Counted from the stretch's first letter, positions 45,199 to 53,680 are shown. The stretch is 64,000 nucleotides of DNA from Frateuria_A sp051900415 (GCF_051900415.1 NZ_JBHZGL010000013.1:1-64000), one strand, 5' to 3'. Numbers and translations: made by a program. The notes: generated from the sequence alone by a model not told the origin.

Positions 45199-45942
45199 AT
45201 GGCCGGTTCCCGTATCGTCGTCGACGCCATTCGCGCGGTCCTGCGCGAACGAGCCATGAGCTACCGCGACCTGGCCGGGTTGTTGGGCCTGAGCGAAGCA
45301 ACCATCAAGCGCGACCTCGGCAAGGGCGACTTTTCACTGCATCGGCTGGACCGCATCTGCGAGGCGCTTGGCGTCAGCGTGGACGAGCTGATCCGTCACG
45401 ACCGGATCAATGGCGCGGCATTGACCGAATTGAGCCAGCGCCAGGAGGCGGCGCTGGTCGCCGATTCGAAACTGCTGCTGGTTACCTATCTGGTCGTGAG
45501 CGACTGGCGCTTCAGCGAGATCATGGCCTCGTTCCGCATCGACGAGAACGAACTGGTCTCGTTGCTTCTCAAGCTCGATGCCCTGCGCATCCTGGATTAC
45601 CGCCCGCCTCGCCGGATCAAGAAGCTGACCGCGCGCAACTTCGCCTGGCGCAAGGATGGCCCGGTCCAGGTCTTTTTCCTCACGCGTGTGCTGCCGGAAT
45701 TCTTCAACAGCCGCTTTGAAGGTGACGGCGACGCCCTTCACTTTGTAGGCGGCACGTTGTCCAGCGCATCGCGCGTGAGGATGAAGGCAGCGATCGAGCG
45801 CCTGGCAGCCGAGTTCGAGCACCTCGCCCGGGAGGACGCGCGCCTGCCACTGGAAGCCCGCGACGGATGCAGCGCGATCATTGCCCTGCGCAAGTGGGAG
45901 TTCTCGGAATTCACCCGTCTTCGGCGGCCTGGGGAACGCTAG
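45199..45942 (+). CDS. XRE-type transcriptional regulator with large C-terminal domain
   Basis: Encodes 247 residues. The first 65 form an HTH (LRERAMSYRDLAGLLGLSEA, TIKRDLGKGDFSLHRLDRIC, EALGVSVDELIRH), like Cro/CI. Residues 75-247 are mostly helical and have no recognised family; they could bind an effector, perhaps the pathway product. GGAAGG lies close before the ATG. The gene diverges from the biosynthetic operon and its promoter overlaps the inverted repeat at 45144, so it very likely controls that operon. Confidence 0.85.
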   Translation: MAGSRIVVDAIRAVLRERAMSYRDLAGLLGLSEATIKRDLGKGDFSLHRLDRICEALGVSVDELIRHDRINGAALTELSQRQEAALVADSKLLLVTYLVVSDWRFSEIMASFRIDENELVSLLLKLDALRILDYRPPRRIKKLTARNFAWRKDGPVQVFFLTRVLPEFFNSRFEGDGDALHFVGGTLSSASRVRMKAAIERLAAEFEHLAREDARLPLEARDGCSAIIALRKWEFSEFTRLRRPGER

Positions 45943-45999
45943 CCGTCCGATATCGCCGCGCTGGCATGTGCCGGCATGCCCCATGGCACGGACCGCAAC

Positions 46000-48111
46000 T
46001 CACGCGCCGGCGGGCGAGCAAAGCTCCCCTTGCATCGGGCCTGCCTGTGCCGCAACCAGGCAGCGCTGCTCGAACTCGGCAGCGGGCATGGGGCGAGCCA
46101 GCAGGTAGCCCTGTACCTGGTCGCAACCCATGGCGCGCAGCGCCGTGGCCTGCGCCTGGGTCTCCACGCCTTCGGCCACCACTTCCATGCCCAGAGTGTG
46201 CGCAAGCTCGATGATCGCGGCGATGATCGCGCGCGGCTCGTGCCCGCCCTGGTCCAGCGCCTGTACGAAGAACTGGTCGATCTTGAGCTGGCGCACCTGG
46301 AACTTCTGCAGGTAGGCGAGGCTGGAATAGCCGGTACCGAAGTCGTCGATGGCGAACTCGAAGCCGTGGGCGCGGAAATCCTGGAGGATCGCGGTGGTGC
46401 GCTCGGCGTCGCGCATGGCCATGCTTTCGGTCACCTCGAACATGATCTGCGAGGTTTCCAGACCCGCCGCGCCGACGATACCGGCCGCGGTCTGTACCAG
46501 TCCGGGTTGCTGGATCTGCATGGGCGAGAGGTTGATCGCGATGCGCACCGGCGCGAGGCCGCGATCATGCCAGTCACGCAATTGGCGGCAGGCTTCGCGG
46601 ATCACCCATTCGCCGAGCCGCGCGATCTGCCCGCTGCGCTCGGCCACGCCGATGAATTCCAGTGGCGAGACCGCGCCCAGCTCGGGGTGGCACCAGCGCA
46701 GCAGCGCCTCGGCGCCGACCAGGGCGCCGGTGTCGCCGCGGTGCTTGGGCTGGAAGTGCAGCGACAGGCTGCCGTCCTCCACCGCGGTCTGCAGGCCGCG
46801 CTGGATCGCCAGCATGCGCATCGCGCGGTCGCGCATGGATGGGTCGTAGCAACGGTAGCCGTTGCGGCCGCCATCCTTGGCCTCGTACATCGCTGCGTCG
46901 GCGTGGGCGACCAGCTCCTCCACGCTCTCGCCGTCGCGAGGGTAATAGGCCACGCCGATGCTGGGGGTGACCCGCAGCGCCGTATCGCGCACGTCGAAAC
47001 TGTCCTGCATCAGCCCGATCAATTGCTGCGCGATGCGCAACGCCGATTCCGGGCTGCGCATGTGTTCGAGCACCGCGACGAATTCGTCCCCGCCCATGCG
47101 CGCCAGGCTGTTGATGTGAAGCGCGCCGGCCAGTCGCCCGGACACGGCACGCAGCAGATCGTCGCCGAAGCTGTGGCCGAGCGTGTCGTTGATGGTCTTG
47201 AAGCCGTCCAGATCGATGTAAAGCACGGCCAGGTGACCATGTCCCGCGCGGGCGCGCGCCAGCGCCCGCTCCATGCGTTCGGCCAGCAGGTGGCGGTTGG
47301 GCAATCCGGTCAAGGGGTCGTGCGTGGCCAGATGGCGCAAGCGGTTGTTGAGGTGGTCGAGCGAACCGGAAAGCCGTTGCGCGCGCACGTACAACCTCGC
47401 CACGAGCTCGGACAAGGCCAGCGCCGAACCCATCGCCAGCACGGCCACCATGCTCACCACGCTGCCGAGCCATATGGCCCCGGGTGAGGCTTCCAGCGCG
47501 GACACCGGCCGGTCGCCGTAGGAAAGCCGGGTAGTGAAGTCCATCAACACCACGATCAACAGCCCCATCAGGGCCGACAAGTACGCCCGACGGGCATACA
47601 GCGCGCGCATTGGCCGCGGGCGGAACGCATGCATCAGGCGCAGGCCGGCGGCCACCCCGAACGTGCACAGCAGCACCCAGTAGAGCCATACCCGCGGCTG
47701 GTAGCTGATGCCGCCGGCGATATGCAGCGCGCCCTCGCTGAACATGTGGATGAGGGCTACGCCCACACCCAGCATCAGCGAGCCGCCCAGCCAGCGCACC
47801 CGCCCCATGACCTGGCAATCGGCCACCCATAACAGGCCCGCGCCGACCGCCAGTGCGGCGATTCCCGACGCCGTGCTCAGCACCGGATCGAACGTGCCCA
47901 CCGCCTGCGGGAGGCGCGCAAGCATGCCCACGAAATGCACTGACCACAGGCCGAGCCCGACCATCCAGGCGCCGACGGCGTACCAGATCACGCGGTGCGC
48001 GGCTGCGCGCGAGGCGGCGATGCGCCCTGTCGCATCGATCGCCTGATAGGCGATCAGGCAGCCAATGAGCAGCGAGAGCAGCTCCAGACTGAGGCGATAG
48101 CTACCGACCAT
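46000..48111 (-). CDS. MHYT-GGDEF-EAL cyclic-di-GMP signalling protein
   Basis: Encodes 703 residues. Seven hydrophobic segments in residues 1-235 match the MHYT sensor domain, but its motifs are degenerate: SVHFVGM at 57-63 and IHMFSEGAL at 121-129 replace M-H-Y-T-G-M, so metal binding is doubtful. The GGDEF domain (about 260-425) has an intact GGDEF at 340-344 and lacks the RxxD inhibitory site. The EAL domain keeps EALLRW at 468-473 and FAIDDFGTGYSSLAYL, so phosphodiesterase activity is plausible. Net activity cannot be told from sequence. It lies convergent with the XRE regulator gene. Confidence 0.93.
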   Translation of the reverse strand: MVGSYRLSLELLSLLIGCLIAYQAIDATGRIAASRAAAHRVIWYAVGAWMVGLGLWSVHFVGMLARLPQAVGTFDPVLSTASGIAALAVGAGLLWVADCQVMGRVRWLGGSLMLGVGVALIHMFSEGALHIAGGISYQPRVWLYWVLLCTFGVAAGLRLMHAFRPRPMRALYARRAYLSALMGLLIVVLMDFTTRLSYGDRPVSALEASPGAIWLGSVVSMVAVLAMGSALALSELVARLYVRAQRLSGSLDHLNNRLRHLATHDPLTGLPNRHLLAERMERALARARAGHGHLAVLYIDLDGFKTINDTLGHSFGDDLLRAVSGRLAGALHINSLARMGGDEFVAVLEHMRSPESALRIAQQLIGLMQDSFDVRDTALRVTPSIGVAYYPRDGESVEELVAHADAAMYEAKDGGRNGYRCYDPSMRDRAMRMLAIQRGLQTAVEDGSLSLHFQPKHRGDTGALVGAEALLRWCHPELGAVSPLEFIGVAERSGQIARLGEWVIREACRQLRDWHDRGLAPVRIAINLSPMQIQQPGLVQTAAGIVGAAGLETSQIMFEVTESMAMRDAERTTAILQDFRAHGFEFAIDDFGTGYSSLAYLQKFQVRQLKIDQFFVQALDQGGHEPRAIIAAIIELAHTLGMEVVAEGVETQAQATALRAMGCDQVQGYLLARPMPAAEFEQRCLVAAQAGPMQGELCSPAGA

Positions 48112-48174
48112 GGCGTCCCCGAAGCCGACAAGCCGGCATTTCTCCGTGCTATAGCGGCCACCGCGCCTGTTCCT

Positions 48175-48375
48175 TTAACTCTGCCGCGGCGCCAGGGGAC
48201 CACGGAAAGGCTTGCCATCGTCAGCCACCCACGTCACCGACCAGCTGTCGATCACGAACGGCTTGGTCAGCACCTGCATCCCCGGCTCGATCCGGCCGCT
48301 GCGCATCGCTGCGTTTGCTCCCCGCGTGATCGCCTGCACGCGGCCGGCCCGTGACCGGCACGCGATGCCGATCAC
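48175..48375 (-). pseudogene. Remnant of a response-regulator receiver domain
   Basis: The minus-strand frame contains NAAMRSGRIEPGMQVLTKPF, which closely matches the end of receiver domains of hybrid histidine kinases (helix 4, then strand 5 with the conserved K-P-F). No phosphoacceptor Asp, no earlier receiver part and no kinase exist upstream, and the frame continues only 20 residues further. It is probably the decayed end of a larger gene. The rest of the stretch up to 48696 shows no supportable gene. Confidence 0.5.
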
Positions 48376-48696
48376 TGCTCGCGTGCACCCTCGCGAGGTT
48401 CGGGGCGCGGGCCGAGAGGGCTAGCGAACATGGGAGGCACGCCGCCGGGCACGGCCGGCTCCCTCGCCGAGGCTGGCGCGGGACGTTGCGCTCCGGAGTG
48501 GCTGCTGCCGCTGGCGGTCGGGCGGATGGCGGGCAAGGACTCGTCGATAGGCATGGCGGTGGGTTCCGCGTTTCAAGTCAGGCCACCATGCCTGGGTAGC
48601 AGTAGAGCGGGCGTGTGTGTGGCGAGCGTCACGCGGGCCGGCCTGGCCCCTGCTTTCACGCCAGCGAGCGAAGCGCGCCGCCGCCTGACCGCCTGC
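48376..48696. other. Gene-free stretch
   Basis: GC-rich sequence without supportable gene. A 60-codon minus-strand frame at 48372-48554 is proline-rich, lacks a ribosome site and resembles no family. No hairpin or repeat of the kinds seen elsewhere is evident. It separates the receiver remnant from the hydrophilic-protein gene. Confidence 0.5.
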
Positions 48697-49116
48697 TCAG
48701 GCGCGGCCGCCGCGGGTCGGCGCGCCCGGCGGCGGATCAAGCCCACCGTCACCCTTCCCGCCAACGCCATGGCCCTTGGTCGAGCCGACGCCGCTTTCCC
48801 GATGCTTGCGCTCTTCAATCTGCTGCTGCAGATCCAGGCCCGTGCCGCCGGTCTGGTAGGTGGGGCCATTTTCGGGCACCGGCAGGATCGCCTCCGGATC
48901 GACCGGCTCGCCCATCGCCTTCTGCCCGTGCGGATCGCCGAAACCGTGGTGCGGGCGCATCTGGCCATTGCCACTTTCCCCACCGGTGCCGCCCGCCGGC
49001 TCGATGGATTCACGGGTTTCGCCTTCGGCCTGAACCTGGCTCTGCTCGGCCCGCTTGCCGATGGCGTCCTGCAGGTTCGCGTTGGTTCGACCGCGCGGGT
49101 CGTCGATGCTGCCCAT
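48697..49116 (-). CDS. Hydrophilic, glycine-rich protein of unknown function
   Basis: Encodes 139 residues with almost no hydrophobic core: rich in G, E, D, Q, P and N (MGSIDDPRGRTNANLQDAIG, then GGTGGESGNG and GLDPPPGAPTRGGRA). It has the look of a disordered stress or hydrophilin-like protein. A convincing ribosome site (GGGAGAA, six bases before the ATG) supports expression. No family recognised; no operon partner. Confidence 0.6.
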   Translation of the reverse strand: MGSIDDPRGRTNANLQDAIGKRAEQSQVQAEGETRESIEPAGGTGGESGNGQMRPHHGFGDPHGQKAMGEPVDPEAILPVPENGPTYQTGGTGLDLQQQIEERKHRESGVGSTKGHGVGGKGDGGLDPPPGAPTRGGRA

Positions 49117-49260
49117 GGGGTTCTCCCGTTCCGGTTGCTGGGTTTGATGGTGCCCGAGCGAAGGTCAGCAGGGCGTGCAGCGACAATGGCCGGAGCGTTA
49201 GTCGATTCGTGCACATGCGCCACGGCAAGCTCGCGCGACGCCATGCACAGGCCAACAACC

Positions 49261-49770
49261 ATGCAGACCGAAGCCTTCCGGCTCGCGCCCCACGACTGGG
49301 TCCCCAACCACCCGCGCCTGCCCGTGCTGCTCTACCACGAGGCGATCGACGACCTCGGGGACGATGCCGCATCGACTTTCGAGACGCGCTTCGACGACAA
49401 CGGATGGCCGCCGCAGTGGCGCGCAGGCATCTACGACTTCCACCACTACCACTCGACCGCGCATGAAGTGCTCGGCGTGGCCAAGGGCACGGCGCAACTG
49501 GTGCTTGGCGGCCCGGGAGGTCGCGAGGTCAGGGTCGGCGCGGGCGACGTGGTGCTGCTGCCCGCCGGCACCGGACACTGCAGCATCGGGGCGAGCGATG
49601 ACTTGCTGGTCGTCGGTGCCTATCCGCCCGGGCAGAAGTGGGACGTCTGCCGTGTCGCGCCCACGCAGGAGATGGTCGATCGCATCGCGCAACTGCCCTT
49701 CCCCGCGTGCGACCCGGTCAGCGGCGAACACGGCCCGATGCTCGCGTGCTGGAACCTGTCCTCCTCCTAG
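49261..49770 (+). CDS. Cupin domain protein (YjlB-like)
   Basis: Encodes 169 residues. The cupin beta-barrel is visible: FHHYHSTAHEVLGVAKGTAQ corresponds to motif 1 (H-x-H-x-E-like HYHSTAHE) and DVVLLPAGTGHCSI to motif 2 with its His, giving a metal site. This resembles the YjlB family of single-domain cupins, function unknown. A second ATG at 49243 is possible; neither has a strong ribosome site. It is convergent with the hydrate dehydratase gene. Confidence 0.8.
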   Translation: MQTEAFRLAPHDWVPNHPRLPVLLYHEAIDDLGDDAASTFETRFDDNGWPPQWRAGIYDFHHYHSTAHEVLGVAKGTAQLVLGGPGGREVRVGAGDVVLLPAGTGHCSIGASDDLLVVGAYPPGQKWDVCRVAPTQEMVDRIAQLPFPACDPVSGEHGPMLACWNLSSS

Positions 49771-49786
49771 CCGCTGCTCGTGGCGC

Positions 49787-50668
49787 CTACGATGATCGGG
49801 ACCGGAGGTGATCGAGGATGCGCGGCACGGGCCCGGGAATCTCCCGCGCCAGGAAGCCGAGCGACCCGACCGAGGATTCCAGCGCGCGCCCGGCCTCGGC
49901 ATGCACGAACACGCCCCACAGCGCAGCCTGCACCGGGTCGCCACAGCGCGCGGCCAACCCCGCGATCACGCCGGCCAGCACGTCGCCCGAACCGGACGTG
50001 CCCAGCCCATGGCAACCGCCATGGTGGATCCACAGCCGACCGTCCGGTGCGGCGACGTAGGTGGTGGCGCCCTTGAGCACGAGCACGCTGCGCGTGCGCC
50101 GCGCGAAGCTGCGCGCCAGAGCCTGCGGTTCCTGCTGGACCTGCGCTTTTTCCTGCCCGGACAGTTTGGCCATCTCGCCCGCGTGCGGGGTCAGCACCCA
50201 GGGCTTGCCAGGCGGCGCGCGCAGCTCGGGCGAGAGCGCACCGGCGTCGATCACCAGCGTGCCCGCGGCACGGCGCAACACCCGCTGCACCAGCGTGGCG
50301 GTCGCCCGCGAGGGACTCATCCCGGAGCCGACCAACGCCGCATCGCAGCCGTCGAGGGCCTGATCCAGGGCCGCGCTGCCGCGCACGAGCTCGCCCTGCG
50401 CGTCGACCGGCAGACCAAGCACCAGCGCCTCGGGCATCGCTACCGCGAACGGCAGCGCCACGTCCTCGGCGGTGGCTACCTGCAGCTTGCCGGCACCGGC
50501 GCGCAGGGCCCCGGTACCGGCAAGCAAGGCCGCGCCGGGCACGCGGCGGGAGCCGCCGATGACCAGCACCCTTCCGCGCTGTTCCTTGCCACCGTCCGGA
50601 TCGGGCAACGGCATGCCGCGCAGGAGCCGCGCGGTGAGGCGCTGCGGCTTGGCCTCCGCCGGGCTCAC
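49787..50668 (-). CDS. ADP-dependent NAD(P)H-hydrate dehydratase (stand-alone)
   Basis: Encodes about 293 residues. It has only the dehydratase domain of Nnr: GRVLVIGGSRRVPGAALLAG, PWVLTPHAGEMAKL, VLVLKGATTYVAAPDG and GTSGSGDVLAGVIAGLAAR with the catalytic Asp of the G-x-G-D loop. It repairs NAD(P)H hydrates. It is a second copy in this window, beside the bifunctional enzyme at 5.1-6.6 kb. The GTG at 50668 overlaps the upstream phosphatase stop (GTGA) and has AAGGG before it. Confidence 0.88.
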   Translation of the reverse strand: MSPAEAKPQRLTARLLRGMPLPDPDGGKEQRGRVLVIGGSRRVPGAALLAGTGALRAGAGKLQVATAEDVALPFAVAMPEALVLGLPVDAQGELVRGSAALDQALDGCDAALVGSGMSPSRATATLVQRVLRRAAGTLVIDAGALSPELRAPPGKPWVLTPHAGEMAKLSGQEKAQVQQEPQALARSFARRTRSVLVLKGATTYVAAPDGRLWIHHGGCHGLGTSGSGDVLAGVIAGLAARCGDPVQAALWGVFVHAEAGRALESSVGSLGFLAREIPGPVPRILDHLRSRSS

Positions 50669-51432
50669 CGCGCGCCCTTGGGCCGGTCCGATTCGATCGT
50701 CACCGGCGAGCCGGCTTCCACCAAAGGCGCCACATTGGTGCGCTGGAGCAGCAGGCCGCAGCCGTCGGGCGCCTCCAGGTACTCGGTGATGCCGCAGTTG
50801 GGCACGTCGCCGTTGCGGTCGATCGCCAGGATGGTGCTCTCGTCCATCCGCTCCAGCAGATAGCGGAAGCAGTTCACGATGACCTGATGGGCGACGATCA
50901 TCACCCGTTCGCCCGCGTGGTTGCGCTGCAGGTCGCCGAGCATGCTGCGCAGGCGCAGCACCACGTCGCACCAGCTCTCCCCGCCGGGCGGGCGGAAGTA
51001 GAACTTGCCGACCAACTGGCGTTGCTCGGCCAGCTCCGGGAACTTGGCGCGGATGCCGGCGCGCGTGTAGCGGTCGAGCACGCCGAATTCCTTCTCGCGC
51101 AGACGCTCGTCGACCACCACGTCCTCACCCACATGCCCCAGCGCGGCGGCGACCGCGACCGCGGTCTCTCTGGCGCGCTTGTACGGCGAGGCCATGAAGG
51201 TGGTGGGCCGGTCATCCTCCGGCAATGCCCGCACCCAGGCGCCCAGGGCCTGCGATTGCTCCAGGCCGAGCGGCGACAGCGGCACGTCGGCATCGCGATG
51301 CTTGAGGTCGATCAGCGGCGCGCCCGACGCCTCCGCATGGTCGCGCGCGACGTTTCCTGCGCTCTCGCCGTGGCGGATGATCCACAGCCGCTGTGGCCAG
51401 CCCACGTTGCCCTGTATGACCGCTGCTCCCAC
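50665..51432 (-). CDS. Histidine phosphatase family protein
   Basis: Encodes 255 residues. The catalytic motif RHGESAGN lies at about 20-27, LSPLGLEQSQALG and SPYKRARET follow, and the second catalytic His is in MIVAHQVIVN. This is the phosphoglycerate-mutase-like superfamily (broad-specificity phosphatases). The substrate is unknown; the coupling to a hydrate-dehydratase gene is a lead. The start has few alternatives. Confidence 0.88.
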   Translation of the reverse strand: MGAAVIQGNVGWPQRLWIIRHGESAGNVARDHAEASGAPLIDLKHRDADVPLSPLGLEQSQALGAWVRALPEDDRPTTFMASPYKRARETAVAVAAALGHVGEDVVVDERLREKEFGVLDRYTRAGIRAKFPELAEQRQLVGKFYFRPPGGESWCDVVLRLRSMLGDLQRNHAGERVMIVAHQVIVNCFRYLLERMDESTILAIDRNGDVPNCGITEYLEAPDGCGLLLQRTNVAPLVEAGSPVTIESDRPKGAR

Positions 51433-51672
51433 GCCACTCTCCCGCTCTGCAACAGGGCGAGCTTTGGCACGCCGCGCGTGAATGGCCGGTCGACCGGCGG
51501 CAGGCAGGCGCCGCCCCTGTCCCGACCGTCTCGCGCCTGAGCTTTTTCCTAGCGTCCGTTAGACGATGGCCTCACGGTCGTCCGGCCAACATCACCTCAC
51601 GGGCGGCGACCGCGTTGGCGCCCGTGCCGCATGTCCGCCCACCGCGCCTGACCGTCGAACGAGACCCACGCC

Positions 51673-51900
51673 ATGCGAAATCCCCTGCAACTGCGCTGCA
51701 ACCAGTTGGAGCGCTCGATGCGCGCCCTGCACGACGAGTGCGACCGCCTGATGCGCGAGAACGCCATGCTGCGCGAGCGGATGCAGGGCGCCGGCCAGTC
51801 GGTGCAGCGGCTGGACGACGAGCTGGCGCGCATCGCTTCGGGGCCTGAGGCGGAACAGGAGCGATTCGTGATCCGCGCTTCGTCGATGCGGATGTACTGA
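51673..51900 (+). CDS. Small coiled-coil protein
   Basis: Encodes 75 residues, largely one helix with heptads (LERSMRALHDECDRLMRENA, MLRERMQGAGQSVQRLDDEL). No family is recognised. The codon usage matches its neighbours and the protein-like pattern suggests a real gene, but the ribosome site is weak and it has no operon partner. The preceding 240 bases (51433-51672) show nothing else. Confidence 0.5.
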   Translation: MRNPLQLRCNQLERSMRALHDECDRLMRENAMLRERMQGAGQSVQRLDDELARIASGPEAEQERFVIRASSMRMY

Positions 51901-51909
51901 CCCCTCCTC

Positions 51910-53244
51910 TTACACGCGCTGATCCGGTTCGCTCGCTAGCCGTCGAGCCGCCTGCCGGATGCCCTGTGCAACCACTTCGAACAGAGGCGCTGGAAAGCCC
52001 TCGGGTAGCCGCAGCGCTACGCGCTCGAGGGCACCGAGCACCTCGTCGGGCAGGCTCTCCAGCCATGCAAGGTCGGTAAAGCCGCCCAATTGCTTGCCCA
52101 TCGCAACCCAGTGCCAGCGGTGGATGTCGTGAAGCACGTAATGGCGGTTGCGGCTCTCGACTGCCATCGCAAGCCTGGCTTTGCGGGGGTCCAGCTGATT
52201 GGCTCCCCGCCCCATCAACGGGTAGATCGACAGGATGTCGTACAACGGCGCGAGCCGATAAGCGCCGCCAGGAAGCAGCCGCAGGCTGAAGTTCTTGGCA
52301 TGGCCGTCGGTGGCGGCGAGCAGCCAGAACAGCACCTGTGCCTTGAAGAAAGTCGCACGATCTTCCAGAGCAGTTGCCGAGCCACGCAGCAGTTCCATGA
52401 TGCGGCGAATTCCAGGACCGCCGTCAGCCTCATATTTATGCGAAGGAGGCAGGCCGAAGGCCTGGCAGCCATCCTCCTGGGGAATGCGTTGCCACCATGT
52501 GCCGTCGCGCGACAGGACCCGGTCGAAACGCTCGACGATCAGCGCTTTTTGATCCTCGAAGCGGCCGATTTCGACCTTGGCCACCGGCAGCCCGCACTCG
52601 CGGACGATCTCCATGCACAGCCATTCCAGCTCGACCGAGGCGCTGAGGTCCGCACGAAAGTTTCCGACCAGTCCGAGCGGCAACTTGAAGATGTGCGTGC
52701 TGGGGGTGGCGCCCTGCGGGACACACCAGCGACCGCGGTGCTTGAGCAGTGCGGTTTTTTCTTGGGCGCCGGCGATGGAAAGGCGGAATGCATCGGCCTC
52801 CCTCGCGCCCAGCGGGCCGCCGGTGGTCGCATCGCGCAGGAGCTGGGCGACCCCTGTCTCGTCGAGCGCGAACGCGTCGATGCGGCGTGGATCGCGCGGC
52901 TCCTCACCGGCCGACACCAATTGGACGGCACCGGCACAGTCACGCCCGATCGCTGCCAGCAGGTCGAATGCCGAGCCGGAAGCCACCCGGTAGCGGTCGC
53001 GCAGGCGCCTGAGAATGCGTTCGTTGTCGGGAATCAGGTTCTCGAAGTAGGCGGCCACCCTTGGCGAGCGCAGCGGCACGCCACCCTGCGTGAATGGCAG
53101 CGACAGCGACAGCGGGCGCCCCTCGGGCGCGCCCATCCATGCCGGGTCGTAGACGAATTGGTCAGCGCCACTGCGCGTGCGCTCCCAGCGGCCTACGTGA
53201 AAGCCGTTCATCCAGGCGTCCAGCGCAATGATCCGCGAGGCCAC
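51910..53244 (-). CDS. hipA: HipA-family serine/threonine kinase toxin
   Basis: Encodes 444 residues. HipA kinases phosphorylate aminoacyl-tRNA synthetases (GltX in E. coli) and so halt translation and induce persistence. N-terminal region (AAYFENLIPDNERILRRLRD, typical couple_hipA), AGAQEKTALL for the ATP loop, FKLPLGLVGNFRADLSASVE, then the catalytic WLLAATDGHAKNFSL and metal-binding APLYDILSI. All active-site motifs look intact. It starts three bases after the hipB stop, forming a toxin-antitoxin module. Confidence 0.93.
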   Translation of the reverse strand: MASRIIALDAWMNGFHVGRWERTRSGADQFVYDPAWMGAPEGRPLSLSLPFTQGGVPLRSPRVAAYFENLIPDNERILRRLRDRYRVASGSAFDLLAAIGRDCAGAVQLVSAGEEPRDPRRIDAFALDETGVAQLLRDATTGGPLGAREADAFRLSIAGAQEKTALLKHRGRWCVPQGATPSTHIFKLPLGLVGNFRADLSASVELEWLCMEIVRECGLPVAKVEIGRFEDQKALIVERFDRVLSRDGTWWQRIPQEDGCQAFGLPPSHKYEADGGPGIRRIMELLRGSATALEDRATFFKAQVLFWLLAATDGHAKNFSLRLLPGGAYRLAPLYDILSIYPLMGRGANQLDPRKARLAMAVESRNRHYVLHDIHRWHWVAMGKQLGGFTDLAWLESLPDEVLGALERVALRLPEGFPAPLFEVVAQGIRQAARRLASEPDQRV

Positions 53245-53247
53245 GTC

Positions 53248-53505
53248 CTACCACTCCGGCCGCGACTCGGTGGCACCACCCGCGCGCGGGCGATCCCTCG
53301 GCTGCAAGGCCAGGTCCAGGCCTAGCAGCAGGCACAGCCGGTGGATGCGGTCGAAGGAAGCACGGCCCGCGTTGGCCTCCAACCGGGAAACCGCCTGCAC
53401 GGTCACGCCGAGCTGGCGCGCGACGTCGGCCTGGGTAAGGCCACGTTGCATACGCACGGCGCGGAGCTTTGGGCCAAGCTGGTCGGGGACCCGGATGATA
53501 TCCAT
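53248..53505 (-). CDS. hipB: HipB-family antitoxin, XRE-type repressor
   Basis: Encodes 85 residues. The HTH spans about 10-65 (LGPKLRAVRMQRGLTQADVA, RQLGVTVQAVSRLEANAGRA) as in HipB. It should neutralise HipA and repress its own operon. The C-terminal tail (RDRPRAGGATESRPEW) is basic and likely disordered, as in HipB. Operator half-sites precede it. Confidence 0.93.
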   Translation of the reverse strand: MDIIRVPDQLGPKLRAVRMQRGLTQADVARQLGVTVQAVSRLEANAGRASFDRIHRLCLLLGLDLALQPRDRPRAGGATESRPEW

Positions 53506-53511
53506 CGGAAG

Positions 53512-53571
53512 ATCAACCTTCGTGTTGATATGGCAACAATCAACATAGAGCTTGAACTATGAGGAATCAAC
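53512..53571 (-). promoter_or_regulatory. hipBA operator and promoter
   Basis: ATCAAC-CTTCGT-GTTGAT is a perfect inverted repeat (53512-53529), and ATCAAC recurs at 53539-53544 and 53566-53571, giving four half-sites within 60 bases. Read on the minus strand, TTGATT and TATGTT spaced by 17 form a possible promoter overlapping the outer sites. The arrangement is typical of cooperative HipB autorepression. Confidence 0.75.
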
Positions 53572-53656
53572 ACACCAGTTTAAAAAGACCGGCGCCCCCC
53601 CCCTACCGCCAAGGCGTTAGCCGCTGTCGGGCTACCGGGACGATCTGCGCAAAAAG

Positions 53657-53680
53657 AAAAGCCCGCCGAGGCGGGCTTTT
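53657..53680 (-). terminator. Rho-independent terminator after purA
   Basis: AAAAGCCCGCC and GGCGGGCTTTT pair around GA; on the minus strand T-rich sequence follows, so it ends purA. The stem is symmetrical and could also work on the other strand. Confidence 0.88.

Noticed and set aside
48372..48554. 60-codon minus-strand frame between the receiver remnant and the hydrophilic-protein gene
   Set aside because: Proline/serine/alanine-rich, no ribosome site, no recognised family; probably chance in GC-rich DNA.
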